Below, piece after piece: positions 1 through 7,942 of a DNA stretch of 10,149 nt. The stretch lies in contig CALMOL010000166.1 in the NCBI GenBank assembly GCA_937871685.1, positions 1-10,149 of the forward strand. Reading direction: 5' to 3'. Both the position numbers and the translations under genes were made by a program. The stretch is from an uncultured Verrucomicrobiota bacterium (GTDB taxonomy: Bacteria > Verrucomicrobiota > Verrucomicrobiia > Chthoniobacterales > SZAS-18). The stretch's first letter is position 1. Each line of letters begins with the position of its first letter. Below the pieces are notes generated by a model. The model did not search any database. It had not been told where the DNA came from and worked only from the letters and a program-made list of their open reading frames with translations.

Positions 1-27
1 GCCCGGGGTTTTTGCCATCGTGGCGTC

Positions 28-921
28 ATGCCTGATCCCGCCATCGAAGCCATCGCGCAGTCGCTCGACCGCCGCGCCGACCGCTGCCGCGCCGCCAATG
101 ACGCCGTGGGCGCCGCGCTCGCCGAGCGCGCCGCCGCCAACGCCCGCCGCGCCGCCACCATCGAGGAGGCGCGCGCCATCGAGCGGCAGTTCGGCGGCTC
201 GGGCGACGGCGGGGGGCCGCGGCCGATGCCTTTCACGCCCCAGCCCCAAAGCTCCGGCTGCCTGGGCTTCGGCCGGTCCTCCGCCCCGCCGATCCCGTAT
301 GGCTACGGCTCGCCCGTCTTCCGCTCCGGCTACTACGGCGGCGACTCGTATTCGCTCGTCGGCGACCTCGCCCGCCTCGGCGGCTCGCTCGCGTGGCGCA
401 CGCATAACCCCGGCCGCCTCGCCTACGACGACCGCGCGATCGCGCTGGGGGCCATCGGCCAGGAGAACGGCGTGGCCATTTTCCCCAACGACGAGGCCGG
501 CCGCCGCGCGCTGGTCGGATCTCTGCGCGAGGGCGGCGCGGCCGGCGCGTCGGTGGACGACCTCGTGCGCCGCTCTTACCTGAGCGCCGATGATTCCGGC
601 CGCGGCGGCGCGCAGGGCACGGATGATATCCTGCGCTCGGCCGGCTTCGCTCCGGGCACAAGCCTCTCGTCGCTTTCCGACGCCGACCTCGTCGGCCTCG
701 CCGCCGCCATCGAGAATCGCACCAGTGACCCTGGCCGCGAGATGGCACGCGACTTTGGCACCAACGTGGAAAGCGGCGGCGGTTCGTCGCCCGATCCCGA
801 GGCGATGAGCTTCTTCAACTCGGAGGCACCCGGCGGGTGGTCTGGCAGTGCCTCGGAAGGGTCTGCTTCCTCCGACTGGTCGTCCTCATCCGGGTCGCAT
901 TCCTCCTCGGATAATTCCTAG
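28..921 (+). CDS. Uncharacterised protein with degenerate NPGN-type domain and Ser-rich tail
   Basis: A 297-residue protein of unknown function. Residues 1-55 form an Ala/Arg-rich, probably helical segment. Residues 56-118 are a Gly/Pro/Tyr-rich linker. Residues 119-236 resemble the domain seen in proteins often labelled phage 'structural protein', whose usual pattern is NNPGN, then GAIG, then FAIFP with an aGraAL helix, then a TG-x-LS-L-x-LxxAI segment. Here these appear as THNPGRLAY (125-133), GAIGQENGVAIFP (141-153), EAGRRAL (156-162) and APGTSLSSLSDADL (208-221). The usual second Asn of NPGN is Arg. The last 30 residues are nearly all Ser, Gly, Asp and Trp, a likely disordered tail. No signal peptide or membrane segment is visible. 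The frame stays open to the window's left edge, so ATG 28 is only the first start in view, and no ribosome binding site precedes it. GC-rich third codon positions and a recognisable domain favour a real gene. The domain assignment rests on remembered motifs. Confidence 0.7.
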   Translation: MPDPAIEAIAQSLDRRADRCRAANDAVGAALAERAAANARRAATIEEARAIERQFGGSGDGGGPRPMPFTPQPQSSGCLGFGRSSAPPIPYGYGSPVFRSGYYGGDSYSLVGDLARLGGSLAWRTHNPGRLAYDDRAIALGAIGQENGVAIFPNDEAGRRALVGSLREGGAAGASVDDLVRRSYLSADDSGRGGAQGTDDILRSAGFAPGTSLSSLSDADLVGLAAAIENRTSDPGREMARDFGTNVESGGGSSPDPEAMSFFNSEAPGGWSGSASEGSASSDWSSSSGSHSSSDNS

Positions 922-1059
922 CCCGCGGCCGGCGAAACCCGTTGCGCCGCTCCCGCGCTGCCCGGTAGCTTGAGGCGTTCGCCCCCGAGCCCGCGCGCGA
1001 TTTCCTCGCATCCCCCCAAAGCCGCGGCGCCCTTCCTCCACCCCGATCCGTTTCCCCAA

Positions 1060-2868
1060 ATGAGCGACAAGTCCATCCTTCTCCAGTCCATCCCCGAGGG
1101 CCTCGGGACGCACAAGCCGCAGGGCCACGCGAAGCTTTCCGCCTGGATCGACGATTGCATCAAGCGATGCCAGCCCGCGCAGGTCTTCTACTGCGACGGC
1201 TCCGAGGCGGAGAAGAAGTTTCTCGAGAAGGAGGCGGTGCGCATGGGCATCCTCACGCCGCTCAATCAGGACAAGCTCCCCGGCTGCTTTTACTCGCGCT
1301 CGCACCCGAACGACGTGGCCCGCGTCGAGCAGCTCACCTTCATCTGCACCCCCACCAAGGAGGCGGTCGGCCCCACGAACCACTGGCGCGATCCCCAGGA
1401 GATGCGCGCCAAGCTCATGGGCATGCTCGACGGCGCGATGAAGGGCCGCGTGATGTATGTCGTCCCCTACATGATGGGGCCGAAGGATTCCAAGCTCACG
1501 CAGGTCGGCGTGGAGATCACGGACTCGATCTACGTGGTCCTCAACATGCGGATCATGTCGCGCATGGGCGAGGCCGCCTACGAGCGCCTCGGCGCGGACG
1601 GCGACTTCAACAAGGGGCTCCACTCCACGCTCGACCTCAACCCCGAGCGCCGCTTCATCTGCCACTTCCCGCAGGACAACGAGATCATCTCCGTGGGCTC
1701 CGGCTACGGCGGCAACGCGCTTCTCGGCAAGAAATGCCTCGCCCTGCGCATCGGCTCCGCGCTCGCGCAGCGCCAGGGCTGGATGGCCGAGCACATGCTG
1801 CTGCTCGCGGCCGAGTCGCCCGAGGGCAAGAAGCACTACATCGCCGCCGCCTTCCCCTCGGCCTGCGGCAAGACCAATTTCGCCATGCTCATCCCGCCGC
1901 CGCACTTCGCGGGGTGGAAGATCACCACGATCGGCGACGACATCGCGTGGATGGAAGCCGGCCCGGACGGCCGCCTCTACGCCATCAATCCCGAAGCCGG
2001 CTACTTCGGCGTCGCGCCGGGCACGAATTACAAGTCCAACCCCAACGCGATGAAATCCATCGCGCGCGACACCATCTACACGAACGTGGCGCTCACCCCT
2101 GACGGCGACGTGTGGTGGGAGGGCAAGGACGGCGACCCGCCCGCCGAGGCCAGCGACTGGCTCGGCAACGCGTGGGCGCCCGACTCGCCCGACAAAGCGG
2201 CGCACGCCAATTCCCGCTTCACCGCCCCCGCGCGCAACAACCCAGTGCTCGCGCCGGAAGTCGATGATCCCAAGGGCGTGCCGATCTCCGCGATCATCTT
2301 CGGCGGCCGGCGCGCGAGCACGGTGCCGCTGGTGTTCCAGTCGTTCGACTGGGAGCACGGCACCTTTCTCGGCGCGACGATGGGCTCCGAGATGACCGCC
2401 GCCGCCGCCGGCGGCCTGGGCCAGCTCCGGCTCGATCCGATGGCGATGATCCCTTTCTGCGGCTACCACATGGGCGACTACTTCGCGCACTGGCTGACGA
2501 TGGGGAAGAAGCTCAAGAACCCGCCGCTGATCTTCGGCGTGAACTGGTTCCGCAAGGACGAGCAGGGCCGCTTCGTGTGGCCGGGCTTCGGCGAGAATAT
2601 GCGCGCCCTCAAGTGGATCATCGATCGCTGCGAGGGAAAGGTGGACGCCAAGGAAACGCCCATCGGTCATCTGCCGCGCACCGAGGACTTCGACCTCGAG
2701 GGCCTGAAAGATTTCGGCCCGGCCGACTTCGAGAAGGCCATCGCCTACGATCCCGCCGGCTGGCAGAAGGACTACGCGCTGGCCGGCGAGTTCTTCGCCA
2801 AGCTCGGCGAGCACATGCCGAAGGAGCTGAGCGCCCGCCTGGAGAAGCAGAAGGCCGCGGTGAAGTAA
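1060..2868 (+). CDS. pckG: Phosphoenolpyruvate carboxykinase (GTP)
   Basis: Cytosolic enzyme that converts oxaloacetate and GTP to PEP, GDP and CO2, the first committed step of gluconeogenesis. The 602-residue product matches the GTP-dependent family, typically about 600-620 residues. The nucleotide loop FPSACGKTNF contains the hyper-reactive Cys269, Lys271 and Thr272. Lys225 (in LLGKKCLAL) and His245 (in AEHM) sit exactly 19 residues before rat Lys244 and His264, and Cys269 has the same offset from rat Cys288. They are therefore the expected metal ligands and active-site cysteine. GDDIAWM (Asp293/Asp294) supplies the third metal ligand. RFTAPARNNP, IIFGGRR and the C-terminal FGVNWFRKD and WPGFGENMR blocks are also typical. 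ATG 1060 gives the usual N-terminus; an in-frame TTG at 970 would add 30 low-complexity residues and is unlikely. The leader is pyrimidine-rich (TTTCCCCAA before ATG) with no Shine-Dalgarno sequence. The gene appears monocistronic and intact, and converges on trpD. Confidence 0.97.
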   Translation: MSDKSILLQSIPEGLGTHKPQGHAKLSAWIDDCIKRCQPAQVFYCDGSEAEKKFLEKEAVRMGILTPLNQDKLPGCFYSRSHPNDVARVEQLTFICTPTKEAVGPTNHWRDPQEMRAKLMGMLDGAMKGRVMYVVPYMMGPKDSKLTQVGVEITDSIYVVLNMRIMSRMGEAAYERLGADGDFNKGLHSTLDLNPERRFICHFPQDNEIISVGSGYGGNALLGKKCLALRIGSALAQRQGWMAEHMLLLAAESPEGKKHYIAAAFPSACGKTNFAMLIPPPHFAGWKITTIGDDIAWMEAGPDGRLYAINPEAGYFGVAPGTNYKSNPNAMKSIARDTIYTNVALTPDGDVWWEGKDGDPPAEASDWLGNAWAPDSPDKAAHANSRFTAPARNNPVLAPEVDDPKGVPISAIIFGGRRASTVPLVFQSFDWEHGTFLGATMGSEMTAAAAGGLGQLRLDPMAMIPFCGYHMGDYFAHWLTMGKKLKNPPLIFGVNWFRKDEQGRFVWPGFGENMRALKWIIDRCEGKVDAKETPIGHLPRTEDFDLEGLKDFGPADFEKAIAYDPAGWQKDYALAGEFFAKLGEHMPKELSARLEKQKAAVK

Positions 2869-3449
2869 GACGGCGGCCGAATCGCGCCGCTTCAAGCCTC
2901 CCCTCTTTCACGTCTCCTGCCGTGCATGAAGCACCTCGTCGCGCGAAAAGGCCCCGGGAACCGATGAATGTCGCCCGAGGTCGGTGGCAAACGGGTCGAA
3001 ATCAGCCCCGAGCGGCCCAAGGCCGAGCCGAAGCCTGATGCGAGCGGTTTCGCCATGCATGCGCACGGCTTTCCCGGAGCTGCGCCCATGCCGGTTCCAG
3101 ATGTGCGCAGGCAGCTTCCCGATGCGCGTGGCTCGATTCAGGATGAGCCCATCCTGAATCCTGATGAGCGCATGTCGTTTCAGGATGCGCGCCTGCAAAT
3201 CCCAGATGAGCACATCCTGGTTTCAGATGCGCACATGTCGGTTCAAGATGTGAACATCCTGCGTCGAGCCGGGCAGCTCCCTTGATCAATTGTCGCTTCA
3301 AAGGCGAAGGCAGCTTTGCGGGATTACCTCCGCTCGCCGCACGAAAAGGAACGGATCTGGGCTGGCGAATTTCTCATGGAAATCGAATCCGACGAGGACG
3401 CCAAGGCTGGAACTAAACGGCGATCCTCATCCACCCGTTGCCACCGTGA
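2869..3449. other. Long intergenic gap between convergent genes
   Basis: These 581 bases separate the 3' ends of pckG and trpD. They hold the 21-bp tandem array (3037-3267) and a short plus-strand open frame after it. The first 170 bases show no clear gene. A weak GCGGC/GCCGC stem just after the pckG stop (2873-2890) has no T-run behind it, so I do not call it a terminator. The segment is less GC-rich than the flanking genes, mostly because of the array. Confidence 0.8.
3037..3267. repeat. Array of 11 degenerate 21-bp tandem direct repeats
   Basis: Eleven units follow with no gap at exactly 21-bp spacing, starting at 3037, 3058, 3079, 3100, 3121, 3142, 3163, 3184, 3205, 3226 and 3247. A typical unit starts GATGMGCRCAT and continues SYYGRTTYCA. 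The first three units are the most diverged; from 3100 on every unit starts GAT. Because 21 is a multiple of three, one frame on each strand stays open through the whole array. The plus frame reads heptads such as PDEHILV and QDARLQI. The minus frame reads heptads such as CAHLEPT, CAHLKPG and GAHPETT. The array lies between two convergent genes, with no replication or partition gene in view. It could be a minisatellite, a set of protein-binding sites, or coding repeats; I cannot decide which. Confidence 0.9.
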
Positions 3450-4535
3450 TCATCGAAATTCCCGCAGCGCCTCCAGCCGGCGCCACGCGGCGCCGGAGGC
3501 GATCTGCGCGCGAGCGTGCTCCAGCGCGTCGGGCGGATCGGGCACGAGCCCAGCGACGATGAAGCCAGCGGCGGCGTTGAGCAGCACGGCGTCGCGGCGC
3601 ACGTCCCGGATCTCGCCGCGCAGGATGCCGGCGAGGAGGCGCGCGTTTTCCGCTGGCATTCCACCGCGCAAGGCATCGAGCGGCCCAGGGCCGCGCGAAA
3701 GTCCGAAGTCCTCGGGGTGCAGTGTGCCGAGCGACACCGCGCCTTCCTCGCTGCGACCGAGGAAAGTCTGCGCGAGCGGCGAAACCTCGTCCATGCCGCC
3801 GGCGTGTGGGTCATCGGGATGCACCCGGCCATGGACGGCCCACGCGCGCCGGCGCCCGAGCGCGGCGAAGGCGCGCGCGTAGATCTCGACGAACGGCTCG
3901 GCAAACACGCCGGCGAGCTGATGCGCGGGCCGGGCCGGGTTGAGCAGCGGGCCGAGGAGGTTGAACACGCTCCCCTGCCCCAGCGCCGCGAGGCGGCGCC
4001 GCACCGGCGCGATCGCGCGGAAGGCCGGGTGCCAGTCGGGTGCGAACAAGAAGCACACGCCCAGCTCCTCCGCCGCCGCGCGCGCGCGCTCCGGCGCCAG
4101 CGTGAGCGGCACGCCCAGCGCCGCGAGCACGTCGGCCCCGCCGGAGCGGGAGGTGACGGCGCGGTTGCCGTGCTTGAGCACCGTCGCTCCGCCCGCGGCG
4201 AGGATGAACATGGCGGCGGTGGAGATGTTGAAGAGATCGAGCCGGTCTCCGCCGGTGCCGCACACGTCAAGCGCCGGGCCGGGCAGGCGCGCCGGGTCGA
4301 TGCCAGGATCGCCCGCGCGCGCGAGCATCGCCGCGGCGAAGGCGGCCAGCTCGCCGGCCGTCTCGCCCTTGGCGCGCAAGGCGAGGAGGAAGCCGGCTTT
4401 CGTTTCCTCGTCGCCCGTCGGGTTGGCAAGCTCGTCCACCGCAACGCTCGCTTCCGCGGCCGTCAACTCACGTGGATCCCGGCGCAGCGAGAGAGCCAGC
4501 GCGGCGAGCGGAGAGTCGTGGGAGAGATGGGGCAA
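3450..4535 (-). CDS. trpD: Anthranilate phosphoribosyltransferase
   Basis: Transfers the phosphoribosyl group of PRPP to anthranilate, the second step of tryptophan synthesis from chorismate. The 361-residue protein shows the family motifs in order: VCGTGGD (91-97, the PRPP-binding glycine loop), FNISTAAMF (102-110), KHGNRAVTSRSGGADV (121-136), NLLGPLLNP (192-200) and the acidic pair MDE (248-250) expected to bind Mg-PRPP. The segment between HG (235-236) and MDE is about seven residues longer than the compact form I know from typical TrpD proteins. The start is TTG at 4535: an in-frame TAA lies just upstream (4557-4559) and the next Met is residue 70, inside the conserved helical domain. No other trp gene is in the window, so the pathway is probably scattered in this genome. 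The inverted-repeat element separates it from allB, and a promoter candidate sits immediately upstream. Confidence 0.96.
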   Translation of the reverse strand: MPHLSHDSPLAALALSLRRDPRELTAAEASVAVDELANPTGDEETKAGFLLALRAKGETAGELAAFAAAMLARAGDPGIDPARLPGPALDVCGTGGDRLDLFNISTAAMFILAAGGATVLKHGNRAVTSRSGGADVLAALGVPLTLAPERARAAAEELGVCFLFAPDWHPAFRAIAPVRRRLAALGQGSVFNLLGPLLNPARPAHQLAGVFAEPFVEIYARAFAALGRRRAWAVHGRVHPDDPHAGGMDEVSPLAQTFLGRSEEGAVSLGTLHPEDFGLSRGPGPLDALRGGMPAENARLLAGILRGEIRDVRRDAVLLNAAAGFIVAGLVPDPPDALEHARAQIASGAAWRRLEALREFR

Positions 4536-4555
4536 GGGGCGGAATGCGGGGAAGA

Positions 4556-4584
4556 ATTAGAGCGTTCCCCGCCCTGGTTGTCGC
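4556..4584 (-). promoter_or_regulatory. Candidate sigma70 promoter of trpD
   Basis: Read on the minus strand, GCGACA (4584-4579; four of six matches to TTGACA) is followed after 17 bp by TCTAAT (4561-4556; five of six matches to TATAAT). The AT-rich -10 stands out in this GC-rich context. Initiation about 7 nt downstream would leave an untranslated leader of only about 14 nt before the TTG start at 4535. No leader peptide or attenuator fits in that space. This is a consensus match only. Confidence 0.4.
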
Positions 4585-4600
4585 GCGGCGATTCCCGTGT

Positions 4601-4753
4601 GCGGAAGGTCTTTATGGAGTGCGGGAGCTTGCCCCGCTCTTCACACGCCAGCGCTTTGAACCGGGGAGGCAAAGATTCGTCGGTAGCGTCGCCTCGACCC
4701 GAGTCCGTGTTGAGAGCGGGAGCAAGCTCCCGCACTCCATAAAGACCTTCCGC
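4601..4753. repeat. 153-bp inverted-repeat element (REP doublet or MITE-like)
   Basis: Two perfect 32-bp inverted arms, 4601-4632 and 4722-4753, flank an unrelated core of about 90 bp. After a one-base indel the similarity continues imperfectly inward for about another 10 bp. Each arm also contains its own small palindrome: GCGGGAGCAAGCTCCCGC at 4716-4733 is perfect, and its counterpart at 4621-4637 has lost one base. This layout of two palindromes in opposite orientation resembles REP doublets (BIMEs) or a small non-autonomous mobile element. No transposase and no clear target duplication is visible. It starts 6 bp downstream of the allB stop and ends 65 bp before the trpD start, so its transcript could fold into a strong hairpin that protects or ends the allB mRNA. 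Short open frames across it, starting MECGSL or MREL, are by-products of the repeat. Confidence 0.9.
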
Positions 4754-4759
4754 GACCTC

Positions 4760-6148
4760 TCAGCTCTCCGCTTCCTCCTCCCGCGCCGCCTCGCCGGGGC
4801 GCACCAGGCGCGCGGGCGGCGCGTCGGGAAACTCGTCGTTCAGGAAAGTCGTGCGCCCGCGCAGCACCGTGCGCACCACGCGGGCGCGCAGCGGCCAGCC
4901 CAGCCACGGCGAGAGGCGATGGCGGTCGTGAAGCTCGTCGCGGCAGACGGGGCGAAGCTCCTCCGTCAGGGCCACCACGGCGAGGTCGGCGTCGGCGCCG
5001 GGGGCGAGCCGGCCCTTGGCGGCGTCGAAGCCGAAGCGCCGCGCCGGATTGCCGGCGAGCAACTCGGCGAGGCGCTCCAGCGGGATCGCGTGGTCCGGGC
5101 GCCGGGTCTCGGTGAGCATCAGCGGCAGCGTGAGCTGCGCTCCAGCGATGCCGCCCCAGATGCGAAAGAAGTCGTCGCCCTGCTTCATTGCCGGCGGCGC
5201 GGGGGAATGGTCCGAGGCGATCCAGTCCACCTCGCCGGCCAGCAGGCGCTCCCACAGCGCGGCCTGCTCGTCGGCGGACCGCAGCGGGGGGGCGCACTTG
5301 GCCGCAGCGCCGAGGCGGGTGGCGTCTTCGTCGGTGAGCAGCAAGTGGTGCGGGCAGGCCTCGCAAGTGAGGTTTGCGCCCTGGAGGCGGCCATCGGTGA
5401 TCATCTGCACGGCCGCGCCGGTGGAGATGTGGCAGAAATGCACCGCGCAGCCCGTCTCCCACGCCATCAGGATGGTGCGCTGCACGGCCTCCAGCTCGGC
5501 CACTGCGGGGCGCGAGGCGAGGTAGTCGCGCATCGTCAAGCGGCCCTCGGCCACGGCGCGGCGGGCCAGTTGCGCGCAGATCGACTCGTTTTCCGCGTGG
5601 ACGGCCACGACGAGGCCAAGACTGGCGGCGAGCTTCATTCCCTCGAGCAACGTAGCCGTGTCGGCGCGGGGGAAGTCGTCCGTGCCGGATGAGGAGAGGA
5701 AAGCCTTGAAGCCGATCACGCCGCACTCGGCCAGTTCGGGCATCTGGCGGAGATTGGCGGGCGTGAGGCCGCCCCACAGCGCGAAGTCGCAGCGGGACTT
5801 CCGCTCCGCCCGCACGCGCTTGGCGGCGAAGGCCGCGGCGTCGAGCACCGGCGGTGCGGAGTTCAGCGGCATGTCGAAGAACATCGTCCCTCCACCCGCG
5901 GCCAAGGCGCGCGTGCCGGTGTCGAGGCCCTCCCAATCCTCGCGGCCTGGCTCGTTGAAGTGAACGTGTGGGTCCACAAGACCCGGCAGCACGAGCATTC
6001 CGCCCACGTCCCATTCCTCGGTCGCGCGGCCGGCGAGGCTTTCCGCGAGGGCGGCGATCCGCCCCTCCGCCACGCCGAGGTCGCGCCTCGCCGCGCCCGC
6101 CGGGGTAACGACGGTGCCGCCGCGCAGGATGAGGTCGAAGTCAGGCAT
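4760..6148 (-). CDS. allB: Allantoinase
   Basis: Opens the hydantoin ring of allantoin to give allantoate, a central step of purine nitrogen recovery. The 462-residue product fits the cyclic amidohydrolase family (allantoinases about 450-460 residues). The allantoinase signature DPHVHFNEPGREDWEG (59-74) distinguishes it from dihydroorotase and hydantoinase. The binuclear metal site is complete: His61, His63, the carboxylatable Lys148 in VIGFKAF, His184 in VAVHAEN, His240 in FCHIS and Asp313 in ASDHSP. The blocks CEACPHH (262-268), KCAPPLR (284-290) and WGGIAGAQ (331-338), and a C-terminal block reading DRHRLSPWLGWPLRARVV, follow E. coli AllB closely. ATG 6148 is supported by the family N-terminus DLILRGGTVV. 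No Shine-Dalgarno sequence is seen. It lies 39 bp after allC on the same strand, which supports cotranscription. The extreme C-terminus is Glu/Ala/Arg-rich and not conserved. Confidence 0.95.
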   Translation of the reverse strand: MPDFDLILRGGTVVTPAGAARRDLGVAEGRIAALAESLAGRATEEWDVGGMLVLPGLVDPHVHFNEPGREDWEGLDTGTRALAAGGGTMFFDMPLNSAPPVLDAAAFAAKRVRAERKSRCDFALWGGLTPANLRQMPELAECGVIGFKAFLSSSGTDDFPRADTATLLEGMKLAASLGLVVAVHAENESICAQLARRAVAEGRLTMRDYLASRPAVAELEAVQRTILMAWETGCAVHFCHISTGAAVQMITDGRLQGANLTCEACPHHLLLTDEDATRLGAAAKCAPPLRSADEQAALWERLLAGEVDWIASDHSPAPPAMKQGDDFFRIWGGIAGAQLTLPLMLTETRRPDHAIPLERLAELLAGNPARRFGFDAAKGRLAPGADADLAVVALTEELRPVCRDELHDRHRLSPWLGWPLRARVVRTVLRGRTTFLNDEFPDAPPARLVRPGEAAREEEAES

Positions 6149-6187
6149 GGAGAAAGGCCGGCGGGAGGGCTCCCGTTCTGCGCTTCG

Positions 6188-7498
<1,311 letters not shown>

Positions 7499-7524
7499 GG
7501 AGGCGCGTGGGCGGATTGCAGTGC

Positions 7525-7863
7525 TCAGGAGCCGCGATACGTCGCGTAGGACCACGGCGAGCAAAGCAACGGGACGTGGTGATGCTGGGCGGGATCGCGG
7601 ACGTTGAAGCGGACGGGCACCACGCCGAGAAATCCCTCGCCGCCGAAATATTCGCCGACGTGGAAGGCCAGCTCGTAGGTGCCGACGCGGAACTCGTCTC
7701 CCGCGAGCAGCGGCCCTTCCGTGCGGCCGTCGGCGTTCGTCATGGTCACGCGGAGAAGATCGCGCGTGGCGCCCGCGCCGTCGGCCAGCCGCCACGTCTC
7801 GACGCGCACGCCCGCGGCGGGCCGGCCGCGCGCGGTGTCGAGCACATGGGTGGTCAGCGGCAT
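7525..7863 (-). CDS. hiuH: 5-hydroxyisourate hydrolase (transthyretin-like)
   Basis: Hydrolyses 5-hydroxyisourate, the product of urate oxidase, to OHCU on the way to allantoin. The 112-residue protein has the family's standard length and carries LTTHVLDTARG (3-13) with His6, GRTEGPLL (46-53) with Arg47, a HHHVPLL block (94-100) with His96, and the diagnostic C-terminal tetrapeptide YRGS (109-112). That tetrapeptide separates the hydrolase from vertebrate transthyretin. It has no signal peptide, so it should be cytoplasmic, unlike some periplasmic bacterial homologues. The ATG start puts the conserved THVLD in its usual place; the sequence upstream (TTCTTCACCC) is pyrimidine-rich with no Shine-Dalgarno. 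It precedes allC by 26 bp and follows the GH57 gene by 79 bp. Neither OHCU decarboxylase nor urate oxidase accompanies it here. Confidence 0.96.
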   Translation of the reverse strand: MPLTTHVLDTARGRPAAGVRVETWRLADGAGATRDLLRVTMTNADGRTEGPLLAGDEFRVGTYELAFHVGEYFGGEGFLGVVPVRFNVRDPAQHHHVPLLCSPWSYATYRGS

Positions 7864-7942
7864 GGGTGAAGAACGTGCCGTTCAAATCGAAGCAAACCGA
7901 GGCGCCGGCTTCAAGCTTTCTTCGTCGGCTGGGTGACTAGGC

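Noticed and set aside
2873..2890. Intrinsic terminator after pckG
   Set aside because: The stem is 5 bp and no T-run follows; stems this short are expected by chance in GC-rich sequence.
886..2895. 669-codon open frame antisense to pckG
   Set aside because: It mirrors pckG, whose GC-rich third positions leave few stops on the other strand; the product is low-complexity (Ala, Val, Glu, Arg, His) with no family motif.
3037..3267. CRISPR array
   Set aside because: The 21-bp units are contiguous and degenerate, with no unique spacers and no cas genes.
4463..4752. Small proteins (MECGSL.../MRELAP...) across the inverted repeat
   Set aside because: They are translations of the repeat arms on each strand, with no ribosome binding site or independent coding signal.
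7499..7885. N-terminal extension of allC up to 7885
   Set aside because: The extra 129 codons are a shadow of hiuH in another frame and are Arg-rich; the family N-terminus fits GTG 7498.
7875..7910. Promoter upstream of hiuH (TTGAAG, 17 bp, TTCGAT on the minus strand)
   Set aside because: Only four of six and three of six consensus matches; too weak to call, and hiuH may be read from upstream genes.
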